5,320 nucleotides of DNA from Firmicutes bacterium UBA5499 (lineage in GTDB: Bacteria; Bacillota; DTU084): the NCBI GenBank assembly GCA_002426275.1, contig DIPB01000101.1:2182-7501 (forward strand), given 5' to 3'. The notes under the pieces were generated by a model. The model saw only the letters and a program-made list of their open reading frames with translations. It was not told the DNA's origin and did no database searches. Both the position numbers and the translations under genes were made by a program. This document shows, in pieces, positions 1 through 4,888 of this stretch. Within the stretch, counting starts at the first letter, position 1, and the number at the start of each line of letters is the position of its first letter.

Positions 1-1022
1 AGCTGCGTTGTAAACGCGTCATAGTCTTCAGCAGCTTTGGCATTGTTGTAGTAAATCTGCAGATAGCATCGCTTGCCCTTCCATTGATGTAGGTGTGTCA
101 GCATGAAAAGACTCTCGTTCTCGCCGGTGACATGATAGTGATCCGGAAGCATGATCTCATCTCTGTGCTTGTCGATGATTCTTTCGATCCATATCCTTGA
201 TGTAGGGACTGCCAGTATGAAGTCATAGTGAGCAGCAAACAGTGCATCAACATTCGACGCGCTGTAAAATCCACGGTCCAGCACGAAGGTAAGCTTTTTG
301 TTTTCGATGAAGTCGAGTGCGTCCATTGTTGTTTTGAGGGTGGCCACATCTGGTATGCTCCCTGGCAGCCTTCTGTAATATGCAGGCAACCCGCTGTTCT
401 GCCCGAAAAGCATGGCAAGGTTTACCTGCGGCAGCTTCTCAAGGTCCCTGTTGTGTCCCCATCGGACGTACTCATTGCCTTCCGAGTATGAAGAGATCGA
501 AGTGATATCATAGCAGAGGTATTCTTTTGCACAGATGGTTTTCATCCACTTTGAAAAAAACATCTGTCTGCCGTCTTCGGTTATGGAATTAAGCAGCTCT
601 GATGTGCGCTGGCTTGGCATAACCTCTCCGAGCGGGTGGACATTGGTCGCGCTCCAGATCTCGCTTCTGGACAATGCGTGTCCCTTTTGCACCAGAAAAT
701 AGGCGAGGCTCAATAACTGAAGATGACAGTTCGGAAAACACCTTCGGAGCACTTTTGGAAGGCCGATCTCGTGAGAAATTTTGTCCAGCAGCAAAAATGG
801 ACCGATTATTTTGCTGGTGGCAGTTACCTCCGGCGCTTTTGCGGCTCTTTTGGCTACCCTCGTCTTTCGGCTAGACGGGATCACCTCACCTGTCTTCTCG
901 TCAAGTCTTCCGAGGCAAACCTGTCGGTTTCTGGGAGCTTTTTTATCTTTATCCCAGTAGCCTTCGACTGAGTAAACGTATTTGACTCCATTTTTCTTTG
1001 TATGTATTGTCGTATATGCCAT
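1..1022 (-). CDS. IS1634/IS4-type DDE transposase, N-terminal part (cut by window edge)
   Basis: This is a transposase that would cut and join the ends of its own insertion sequence. The frame is open without a stop from the ATG at 1022-1020 to the left edge, giving 340 complete codons; family members are usually 450-600 residues, so the C-terminus lies outside. Two catalytic aspartates of the RNase H-fold DDE core are visible: D172 in a YDITSISSYS segment and D249 in a VLDRGFYS segment. Between them is the family-typical stretch NRDLEKLPQVNLAMLFG, followed by LPAYYRRLPGSIPDV. The third catalytic acid (E) would lie beyond the window. The N-terminal 60 residues are basic, as expected for a DNA-binding part. 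The gene appears intact here, with no frameshift. It has its own promoter and a GGGGAGG ribosome binding site. The assignment to a DDE transposase is firm; the exact IS family is by motif memory and is less certain. Confidence 0.85.
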   Translation of the reverse strand, partial: MAYTTIHTKKNGVKYVYSVEGYWDKDKKAPRNRQVCLGRLDEKTGEVIPSSRKTRVAKRAAKAPEVTATSKIIGPFLLLDKISHEIGLPKVLRRCFPNCHLQLLSLAYFLVQKGHALSRSEIWSATNVHPLGEVMPSQRTSELLNSITEDGRQMFFSKWMKTICAKEYLCYDITSISSYSEGNEYVRWGHNRDLEKLPQVNLAMLFGQNSGLPAYYRRLPGSIPDVATLKTTMDALDFIENKKLTFVLDRGFYSASNVDALFAAHYDFILAVPTSRIWIERIIDKHRDEIMLPDHYHVTGENESLFMLTHLHQWKGKRCYLQIYYNNAKAAEDYDAFTTQ

Positions 1023-1029
1023 GATAACG

Positions 1030-1036
1030 CCTCCCC
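1030..1036 (-). promoter_or_regulatory. Ribosome binding site of the transposase
   Basis: The minus strand reads GGGGAGG here, leaving 7 nt before the ATG at 1022. This supports that ATG as the true start of the transposase. Confidence 0.75.
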
Positions 1037-1058
1037 GCATTGTTACACCATACTAATT

Positions 1059-1087
1059 ATTATAACGATGCAGGAAAGAAAAATCAA
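1059..1087 (-). promoter_or_regulatory. Transposase promoter, sigma-A type
   Basis: On the minus strand TTGATT (1087-1082) is followed by a 17-nt spacer and a perfect TATAAT (1064-1059). Position and direction fit transcription of the transposase, with a leader of about 30 nt. It is seen directly in sequence; activity is inferred. Confidence 0.65.
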
Positions 1088-1242
1088 ATGATTTATCAAC
1101 GATTTTTAGTATTTCCTTGTTACGCTATCGGGAAAAGAGGTGATAAAGCACTATCTGGAGACAAAAGCAATGTGTTTGGCGTCGGCTGTCTCCGGCCGCT
1201 GCAGCTAGGGTTGCTTTCGTTAAGAGATTCCTGCTGCTGAAG
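1088..1242. other. Non-coding stretch holding the presumed IS end
   Basis: There is no convincing gene here: the short plus-strand reading frame across 1040-1240 has no ribosome binding site and no recognisable protein. The terminal inverted repeat of the insertion sequence must lie upstream of the transposase promoter, so most likely in this stretch. The other IS end is outside the window, so the boundary and any target-site duplication cannot be placed. A GC-rich patch with the palindrome GCTGCAGC lies near 1196-1205, meaning unknown. Confidence 0.4.
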
Positions 1243-1277
1243 AAAAAAACCTTCCGGACAGATACCGGAAGGTTTTT
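1243..1277 (-). terminator. Rho-independent terminator of the coiled-coil gene (possibly bidirectional)
   Basis: The arms CCTTCCGG (1250-1257) and CCGGAAGG (1265-1272) form a perfect 8-bp GC-rich stem with a 7-nt loop. They are flanked by A7 (1243-1249) and T5 (1273-1277), which can extend the stem. On the minus strand the hairpin is followed by seven T residues. It begins about 15 nt after the stop of the 1293-1775 gene, so it ends that transcript. The A/T flanks let it work in both directions and would shield the coiled-coil gene and the IS from each other. Confidence 0.85.
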
Positions 1278-1292
1278 ATGAAGTATTAGGCT

Positions 1293-1775
1293 TTAGCTGG
1301 CTTTATCCTGGGGTTGCTGTTTTCCTCTCAGCCTTCGCTTGATCCTTATCAATTCGATTCCGTGCTCTCCGTACGCTTCAAAAAAAGACCGCTGTATATC
1401 TTGAATTTCCTGCAAAGTATTGCTGTTCTCGATAAAAAATTTGTCGGCCAGGACGTCTACCTGTAGCTGCAAGTGTCCTAATGTTTTATTGACGCTGTCA
1501 CGAAACTCAAGCATCTCGGATTTGAACCCAGTCATCTCGGATTTGAACCCAGTCATCTCGGATTTGAACTCAGTCATCTCGGATTTGAACTCAGTCATCT
1601 CGGATTTAAATGCGGAGAAATCAGCTGTCAGGGTATTTACTTGTGATTGAAGATCATCCAATTTAGCAGTAGTTCGGTCGCGAAACTCAGTCATTTCGGC
1701 CTTGAACGAAGAGAAGTCTTTCGCTAGGGTCCCAAGATTAGAAGCTATAGATTTCAACAACTGCCTGTCTGTCAA
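1293..1775 (-). CDS. Small coiled-coil protein with tandem heptad repeats, function unknown
   Basis: The 160-residue protein is almost entirely predicted coiled coil. It has no signal peptide or membrane segment, so it is probably cytoplasmic and oligomeric. The start is a TTG (1775-1773) with an excellent AAGGAGGT site 7 nt upstream. Residues 56-90 are five copies of the seven-residue unit FKSEM(T/L)(E/G), and a related FKAEMTE lies at 24-30. A module starting EFRD and continuing with a QxQV motif occurs before (30-53) and after (90-113) this array, with a 60-residue offset. The C-terminus (139-160) is basic and hydrophilic (IRIKRRLRGK). Variable-length FKxEM-type coiled-coil proteins occur in many bacteria, usually without a known role; I do not recognise a named family. 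It stands alone, with its own terminator and a divergent regulator upstream. Being a real gene is supported by the RBS, the terminator and the heptad periodicity. Confidence 0.8.
   Translation of the reverse strand: MTDRQLLKSIASNLGTLAKDFSSFKAEMTEFRDRTTAKLDDLQSQVNTLTADFSAFKSEMTEFKSEMTEFKSEMTGFKSEMTGFKSEMLEFRDSVNKTLGHLQLQVDVLADKFFIENSNTLQEIQDIQRSFFEAYGEHGIELIRIKRRLRGKQQPQDKAS
1512..1616 (-). repeat. Five tandem 21-bp repeats coding for heptads
   Basis: The plus-strand unit CATCTCGGATTTGAACYCAGT begins at 1512, 1533, 1554, 1575 and 1596, exactly 21 bp apart. The inner copies are nearly identical; the last one diverges (TTTAAATGCGGA). Each unit encodes one coiled-coil heptad of the 1293-1775 gene. 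A decayed relative (CATTTCGGCCTTGAACG) is seen at 1692. Since 21 bp is seven codons, copy-number changes keep the frame. Confidence 0.9.
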
Positions 1776-1782
1776 AATCTCA

Positions 1783-1790
1783 ACCTCCTT
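1783..1790 (-). promoter_or_regulatory. Strong RBS that sets the TTG start of the coiled-coil gene
   Basis: The minus strand reads AAGGAGGT, 7 nt before TTG at 1775. No ATG in frame is better placed, so the TTG is the start. Confidence 0.8.
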
Positions 1791-1833
1791 TATCGCTCAA
1801 ATGAGCGTAAGTATGGGGGCTCCTCATACATTA

Positions 1834-1862
1834 AAGATAACAATAATCGAAGAAAAGGACAA
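1834..1862 (-). promoter_or_regulatory. Candidate promoter of the coiled-coil gene
   Basis: The minus strand reads TTGTCC (1862-1857), a 17-nt spacer, then TATCTT (1839-1834). Each hexamer matches consensus at four of six positions. Spacing and location are right, but the match is only moderate. Confidence 0.35.
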
Positions 1863-2014
1863 CCTTGGAAAAAGCTCGGCAGGGACGACTAGGGGGAAAG
1901 GAAAACGTTTTATTGAATCAAAACAGATTTTTACGCTGTTTTCATTTTTTTGTCACAAACAGGTTTTCGGAAAAAAATTCGTTGTTTTTTATCTGGGTGA
2001 CAGTGAGAATCTGG

Positions 2015-2043
2015 TTAGCAAAAAGCTAAGCGTTTTTGTTAGC
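2015..2043. repeat. Nested TTAGC/GCTAA inverted repeats upstream of the regulator
   Basis: TTAGC (2015-2019), GCTAA (2025-2029) and TTAGC (2039-2043) alternate in orientation with spacers of 5 and 9 nt. An A5 and a T5 run lie in the two spacers, so the DNA can also fold as CAAAAA against TTTTTG. This may be a protein binding site about 35-60 bp upstream of the regulator's candidate -10. Such a function is inference. Confidence 0.4.
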
Positions 2044-2074
2044 TCTCCAGATGGTTTCCCGGCTCTCCAAAATG

Positions 2075-2083
2075 TGATAGAAT
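2075..2083 (+). promoter_or_regulatory. Candidate extended -10 promoter of the IclR-type gene
   Basis: TGA-TAGAAT is an extended -10 element (TGn plus five of six matches to TATAAT). The -35 region (TTTCCC at 2055-2060, 17 nt upstream) is poor, which is usual for extended -10 promoters. The start of transcription would be near 2090, giving a leader of about 23 nt with GGAG (2101-2104) before the ATG. Confidence 0.45.
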
Positions 2084-2112
2084 GAAGGGAAAGAAGCGAC
2101 GGAGAGTGAAAA

Positions 2113-2874
2113 ATGAGCGATACTTTGGTGAATTCCGTGAAGAAAGCCTTCGGCATCCTGGATATTTTGGTCTTTGAGGATCATGAAAGCAAAGGGTTGG
2201 GGCTTTTCGAGCTTTCCCGGAAAACCGCGATTAAGCCCAACACGCTGCGCAATCTGCTGAAAACCATGATCGCCTGCGGCTATGTAAAACAGGATGAGCA
2301 GTCCAAATACCTGGCCGGACCTAAGTGCGCCAACATAGGAGTGCTCAATAGGCTGCTGCCCGGCACAGCCGCCCTCTCCTGGATGGAAGAGTTATTGGGG
2401 CAGCTGAGCGAGAAAATCGCCGAGACCGTGATCTTCACAGTGCTGTCTGACGGCAACAGAATCCGGCTGATCAACGCCGAGCAGGTGCATCCTGTGAAGG
2501 TAGACTTTAAGGTCTTGGAGAACGAACATATTTACCTGAAAACCACGGGCAGAGTGCTCACGGCCTGGGCCGACAATTATTCTCTGCAGAGGATTCTGAA
2601 TCGCTGGGGAATGCCCGGAGATAAGTGGAATCAGATTACCAGCATCAATGCTTTGCAGCGAGAGCTAGAGAGAATTCGCCGGCAAGGTTTCTGCCTTGCC
2701 TACGTCCAGGAAGGGAATATCGTCAGCATGGCTGTGCCAGTCTTCACCCACGAGGGCAAGCTGCTGGGAGCTATGGGCAGCTACGCCCCTGCTTATCGCT
2801 GTCCGGAAGAAAAACAAAAAATGATTATCCGGGAAATGAAGCTGATTGCCGCGCGAATCGCCGTCGAACTTTGA
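2113..2874 (+). CDS. IclR-family transcriptional regulator
   Basis: This cytoplasmic DNA-binding regulator has 253 residues, normal for the family. An N-terminal winged helix-turn-helix (about 6-66) contains the recognition-helix stretch AIKPNTLRNLLKTMIACGYV, matching the family pattern of a serine/threonine-rich helix followed by LLKTL...GY. The C-terminal effector domain (about 85-250) has the usual landmarks: ETVIFTVLSDGNRIRLI, the KTTGRVLTAW segment (family: TAxGKALLA), IRRQGFCLAYVQEGNIVSMAVPVF, then GKLLGAMGSYAPAYR. IclR proteins bind palindromes as dimers or tetramers and respond to small acids or sugars in the effector domain. The ATG at 2113 has GGAG 8 nt upstream. A terminator separates it from the downstream operon, which is its most likely target because a palindromic site overlaps that operon's transcription start. 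The ligand cannot be deduced, and whether it represses or activates is unproven. Confidence 0.9.
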   Translation: MSDTLVNSVKKAFGILDILVFEDHESKGLGLFELSRKTAIKPNTLRNLLKTMIACGYVKQDEQSKYLAGPKCANIGVLNRLLPGTAALSWMEELLGQLSEKIAETVIFTVLSDGNRIRLINAEQVHPVKVDFKVLENEHIYLKTTGRVLTAWADNYSLQRILNRWGMPGDKWNQITSINALQRELERIRRQGFCLAYVQEGNIVSMAVPVFTHEGKLLGAMGSYAPAYRCPEEKQKMIIREMKLIAARIAVEL

Positions 2875-2894
2875 AAAAAAGAGCTTAGCAGTGT

Positions 2895-2923
2895 AACCAT
2901 GATCTAACGGTCATGGTTTCTTT
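2895..2923 (+). terminator. Rho-independent terminator of the IclR-type gene
   Basis: AACCATGA (2895-2902) and TCATGGTT (2911-2918) make a perfect 8-bp stem with an 8-nt loop, followed by a T-rich tail (TTTCTTTG). It lies about 20 nt after the regulator's stop and separates regulator and operon transcription. Confidence 0.7.
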
Positions 2924-2944
2924 GTATCCGCCGTCCAGGGCCGG

Positions 2945-2973
2945 TTGACGGATCAATTCAGTTCAATTATAAT
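2945..2973 (+). promoter_or_regulatory. Strong sigma-A-type promoter of the glycosidase-SDR-RraA operon
   Basis: TTGACG (2945-2950), a 17-nt spacer and a perfect TATAAT (2968-2973) make a near-consensus promoter. The -10 sits inside the 10-bp palindrome AATTATAATT. Transcription should start near 2980, leaving a leader of about 55 nt. So strong a core promoter for a catabolic operon suggests control mainly by repression. Confidence 0.8.
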
Positions 2974-2984
2974 TAAAACGGAAA

Positions 2985-3014
2985 TGATGAATGATATTCA
3001 TCAATAATGAATAT
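2985..3014. promoter_or_regulatory. Overlapping inverted repeats, candidate IclR-type operator
   Basis: TGATGAAT-GAT-ATTCATCA (2985-3003) is a perfect inverted repeat with 8-bp arms. Its right half is shared with a second perfect inverted repeat, ATATTCAT-CAATA-ATGAATAT (2994-3014). Three half-sites ATGAAT/ATTCAT/ATGAAT therefore lie at about +5 to +35 of the predicted transcript. Length and symmetry suit IclR-family operators, and the position suits a roadblock repressor. Binding by the neighbouring regulator is inference. As RNA it could also form a hairpin, but without the GC content of a terminator. Confidence 0.65.
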
Positions 3015-3024
3015 ATTTTTCAAG

Positions 3025-3029
3025 GGAGG
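3025..3029 (+). promoter_or_regulatory. RBS that favours the TTG over the ATG start of the glycosidase
   Basis: GGAGG at 3025-3029 is only 2 nt from ATG 3032 but 8 nt from the in-frame TTG at 3038. The other plus-strand genes here use 8 nt, so TTG is the likelier start. Confidence 0.6.
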
Positions 3030-3037
3030 AAATGAGT

Positions 3038-4057
3038 TTGGAGAACGCGGCCCTCAAGGAAATACATAAAGGCATGAGCTTTGGCTATCTTGCGAAAAAG
3101 GGATATTACGGCTCCCAAGAGGCTGCGGCGCAGGTAGAGGCCATGGCGGAGTTGGGAGTGGGATGGGTGGCGCTTCAGGTCACCATCATGCAGGATACAT
3201 TCGCCAGCACCAGATTATATCAGGATTTCACCTTCACGCCTTCCGATTGGGAAGTGGAGAGAATCATCGGGCTATTGCACCAAAAAGGAATCAGCGTGAT
3301 GCTGAAGCCTATGGTGGAATGCCAAGACAGCAGCTGGCGGGGCAGGATCTGTTTTCCCTGCGGAGATCAGCAGATTCTGGGCAGACAAGCCTCGTATTGG
3401 CAAGCTTGGTTTCAAAGCTTTACCGAGGCTTTGCTGCATTACGGAAAAATGGCCCAGCGCACTGGCTGCGAACTTTATTGTTTGGGCTGTGAGATGTCGG
3501 GAACCTTAGGCATGTCCGAGCTTTGGCGGGAGACGATCCGGCAAGTGAAGTCCGTCTATAGCGGTCCTCTCACCTATGACGCCAATGGCGTCCGGGAGCT
3601 TGATTGTGATTGGTATGAAGATTTGGCTTTGCTCTGTTTCAGCTTTTATCCTCCTCTCACAGATAAAGCCGATGCCACGGCATCCCAGATGGCTGCCTTG
3701 CTGCAGCCAATTATTCAGCAATTGCGAACAAAAGCTCTGCAGCTTAAGAAGCCGCTGCTGTTTGGCGAGTGCGGCTGCAGATCAGTGCAAGGAGGCGCCG
3801 CCGTGCCCAGCGCTTACCAGAATGTTGGACCTTACGACGGGCAAGTGCAGGCTAATTTTCTGGAGGCAGTATTGCAAAGTTTTTGGGATGAGCCCTGGTG
3901 GTATGGGCTTTACTGGTGGAAATGGGACGAGCAGCAGGCCCGTTCACAGTACGAATACGATCCGGCAGGAGACGGCGGCTTTACCGTCGCCGGCAAACCG
4001 GCTGCTGAGACCATGCGCCGGTGGTACGCCAAACCAGGCGGGCGAGAGCTGCGCTGA
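3038..4057 (+). CDS. Glycoside hydrolase family 113-like protein (cytoplasmic glycosidase)
   Basis: This is a TIM-barrel glycosidase of 339 residues from TTG 3038 (341 from ATG 3032), the usual GH113 length; numbering here is from the TTG. The order of motifs fits GH113: KGMSFGYLAKKGYYGS near the N-terminus, WVALQVTIMQDT (43-54), TPSDWEVERII (67-77), and VMLKPMVE with a following W-R-G-R. The strand-4 segment CELYCLGCEMSG carries the probable acid/base E152. LTYDANG and the FSFYPPL strand follow, then LLFGECGCRS with the probable nucleophile E244, and lastly the aromatic WWYGLYWWKWDE strand that lines the sugar site. Characterised GH113 members are retaining beta-1,4-mannanases, but most relatives are untested. 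There is no signal peptide, so it should act inside the cell on imported oligosaccharides or glycosides. It opens the operon, 39 nt before the SDR gene. The family is confident; the substrate is unknown. It is unusually rich in cysteine around both active-site strands. Confidence 0.82.
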   Translation: MENAALKEIHKGMSFGYLAKKGYYGSQEAAAQVEAMAELGVGWVALQVTIMQDTFASTRLYQDFTFTPSDWEVERIIGLLHQKGISVMLKPMVECQDSSWRGRICFPCGDQQILGRQASYWQAWFQSFTEALLHYGKMAQRTGCELYCLGCEMSGTLGMSELWRETIRQVKSVYSGPLTYDANGVRELDCDWYEDLALLCFSFYPPLTDKADATASQMAALLQPIIQQLRTKALQLKKPLLFGECGCRSVQGGAAVPSAYQNVGPYDGQVQANFLEAVLQSFWDEPWWYGLYWWKWDEQQARSQYEYDPAGDGGFTVAGKPAAETMRRWYAKPGGRELR

Positions 4058-4082
4058 AGTTCGCCTGGTGGCTGTTTAGACG

Positions 4083-4088
4083 AGGAGG
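4083..4088 (+). promoter_or_regulatory. RBS that sets the GTG start of the SDR gene
   Basis: AGGAGG at 4083-4088 leaves 8 nt before GTG 4097. An upstream in-frame GTG at 4088 overlaps the RBS itself and cannot be the start. Confidence 0.8.
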
Positions 4089-4096
4089 TGCTGGCC

Positions 4097-4861
4097 GTGA
4101 CAGAGAACATTTTCGCTCTCACAGGGAAGAAGGCCTTGATCACAGGCGCAAGTCAAGGGATAGGCAAAGCTGTGGCGCTGGGCTTGGCGGAATTTGGCGC
4201 TGACGTCTTCATTCATTGCGCGCATAATCTGGAACAAGCCCGAGGAGCGGCTGCTTTGGCTGAAGCTTTTGGGGTCAGGGCATATTCTGGCCTGGCCGAT
4301 TTTGCGCAAGCGGGCGCGGCGGAAAAGCTATATCGGCAGGCCGCAGGCAGTCTTGGCAGAGTCGATATTCTGATTTTAAACGCCTCGGTGCAGATCCGCA
4401 AAAACTGGCGAGAGATCACAGGCGAGGAATATGACAAGCAGATGAAGATTAATTTTCAAACCTCGCTGGAGTTGATTCAGCTGTTCGCCCCCGGGATGGT
4501 TGAACAAAAGTGGGGCAGAATCGTCACTATGGGCAGCGTGCAGCAGTATAAGCCGCATCCGGAAATGCTGGTCTACGCCGCTTCCAAGGACGCGCAGATG
4601 AGCATGGTGAAAAACCTGGCCCTGCAGCTTGCCAAGACGGGAATCACCGTCAATAACATCGCTCCGGGGGTAATTGAGACCGGTCGCAATACCCAGGCGC
4701 TCTCGGATAAAGCGTATTACCAAAAAGTGCTGGAGAAAATTCCAACCGGCGTCATAGCCAGGCCAGAGGATCTGGTGGGCGCCGCTGTTTTCTTGTGTTC
4801 CCAGGCAGGCCGTTATCTTACGGGCGTGGATTTGCCCGTGGACGGCGGCATGCATCTATAA
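4097..4861 (+). CDS. Short-chain dehydrogenase/reductase (SDR), classical type
   Basis: This is an NAD(P)-dependent oxidoreductase of 254 residues, the usual classical-SDR length, starting at GTG 4097. The Rossmann nucleotide loop TGASQGIG is at 16-23, the catalytic tetrad is N119, S147, Y160 and K164 (YAASK), and the C-terminal substrate and tetramer part ends VDGGMHL. Two family positions differ: the usual NNAG after strand 4 reads LNAS (94-97), and the strand-2 end has His40 rather than the Asp or Arg that normally signals NAD or NADP preference, so the cofactor is unclear. Relatives act on sugars, sugar acids and polyols (gluconate 5-dehydrogenase, glucose dehydrogenase) or on 3-oxoacyl-ACP. 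Lying between a glycosidase and an RraA-like gene, a sugar or sugar-acid substrate is the better guess. It is co-transcribed with the genes on either side, with only 27 nt before the next start. Confidence 0.9.
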   Translation: MTENIFALTGKKALITGASQGIGKAVALGLAEFGADVFIHCAHNLEQARGAAALAEAFGVRAYSGLADFAQAGAAEKLYRQAAGSLGRVDILILNASVQIRKNWREITGEEYDKQMKINFQTSLELIQLFAPGMVEQKWGRIVTMGSVQQYKPHPEMLVYAASKDAQMSMVKNLALQLAKTGITVNNIAPGVIETGRNTQALSDKAYYQKVLEKIPTGVIARPEDLVGAAVFLCSQAGRYLTGVDLPVDGGMHL

Positions 4862-4873
4862 AAAAATTGCAGA

Positions 4874-4880
4874 AAAGGAG
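4874..4880 (+). promoter_or_regulatory. RBS of the RraA-like gene
   Basis: AAAGGAG lies 8 nt before ATG 4889, in the 27-nt gap after the SDR stop. No promoter or terminator is visible in the gap, supporting one transcript. Confidence 0.7.
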
Positions 4881-4888
4881 CGGTAATC

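Larger units (their letters stand above)
1776..2112. other. Divergent intergenic region between the coiled-coil gene and the IclR-type regulator
   Basis: This 337-bp stretch has no supported gene. It contains the RBS and a candidate promoter of the minus-strand gene, an inverted repeat CGCTCA-AA-TGAGCG (1794-1807), and a possible hairpin GTATGGGG/CCTCATAC (1811-1829). Further along are a weak AT-rich hairpin AAAACAG/CTGTTTT (1920-1942) followed by a T run, nested TTAGC/GCTAA repeats (2015-2043), and the regulator's candidate promoter and RBS. A plus-strand reading frame across 1702-2085 is judged spurious. Confidence 0.6.

Noticed and set aside
98..971. Short frames on both strands within the transposase
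   Set aside because: The minus-strand frame from 1022 to the window edge is continuous and carries the DDE motifs; the others are shadows.
1040..1240. Small plus-strand frame between the IS gene and the terminator
   Set aside because: No ribosome binding site and no family resemblance. It overlaps the transposase promoter and the presumed IS end.
1512..1616. CRISPR-like array
   Set aside because: The 21-bp units are directly adjacent with no spacers, and they encode heptads in a gene.
1420..1650. Plus-strand frame with repeated SVISDLN units
   Set aside because: It is the antisense shadow of the 21-bp repeats; any frame across a 21-bp array gives a seven-residue repeat. The minus strand has the RBS, terminator and heptad pattern.
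1920..1951. Terminator made of AAAACAG/CTGTTTT followed by a T run
   Set aside because: The stem is weak and AT-rich, no gene on the plus strand ends upstream, and such hairpins are expected by chance in this AT-rich spacer.
1702..2085. Plus-strand reading frame of 127 codons across the divergent spacer
   Set aside because: It starts inside the coiled-coil gene on the opposite strand, has no ribosome binding site or recognisable domain, and covers the regulatory signals of both flanking genes.
2075..2090. A copy of the ATGAAT operator half-site in the regulator's own promoter (autoregulation)
   Set aside because: TGATAGAATGAA resembles the half-site only loosely and has no inverted partner.
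4088..4090. GTG start for the SDR
   Set aside because: This GTG overlaps the AGGAGG ribosome binding site itself; the next in-frame GTG at 4097 has ideal spacing.
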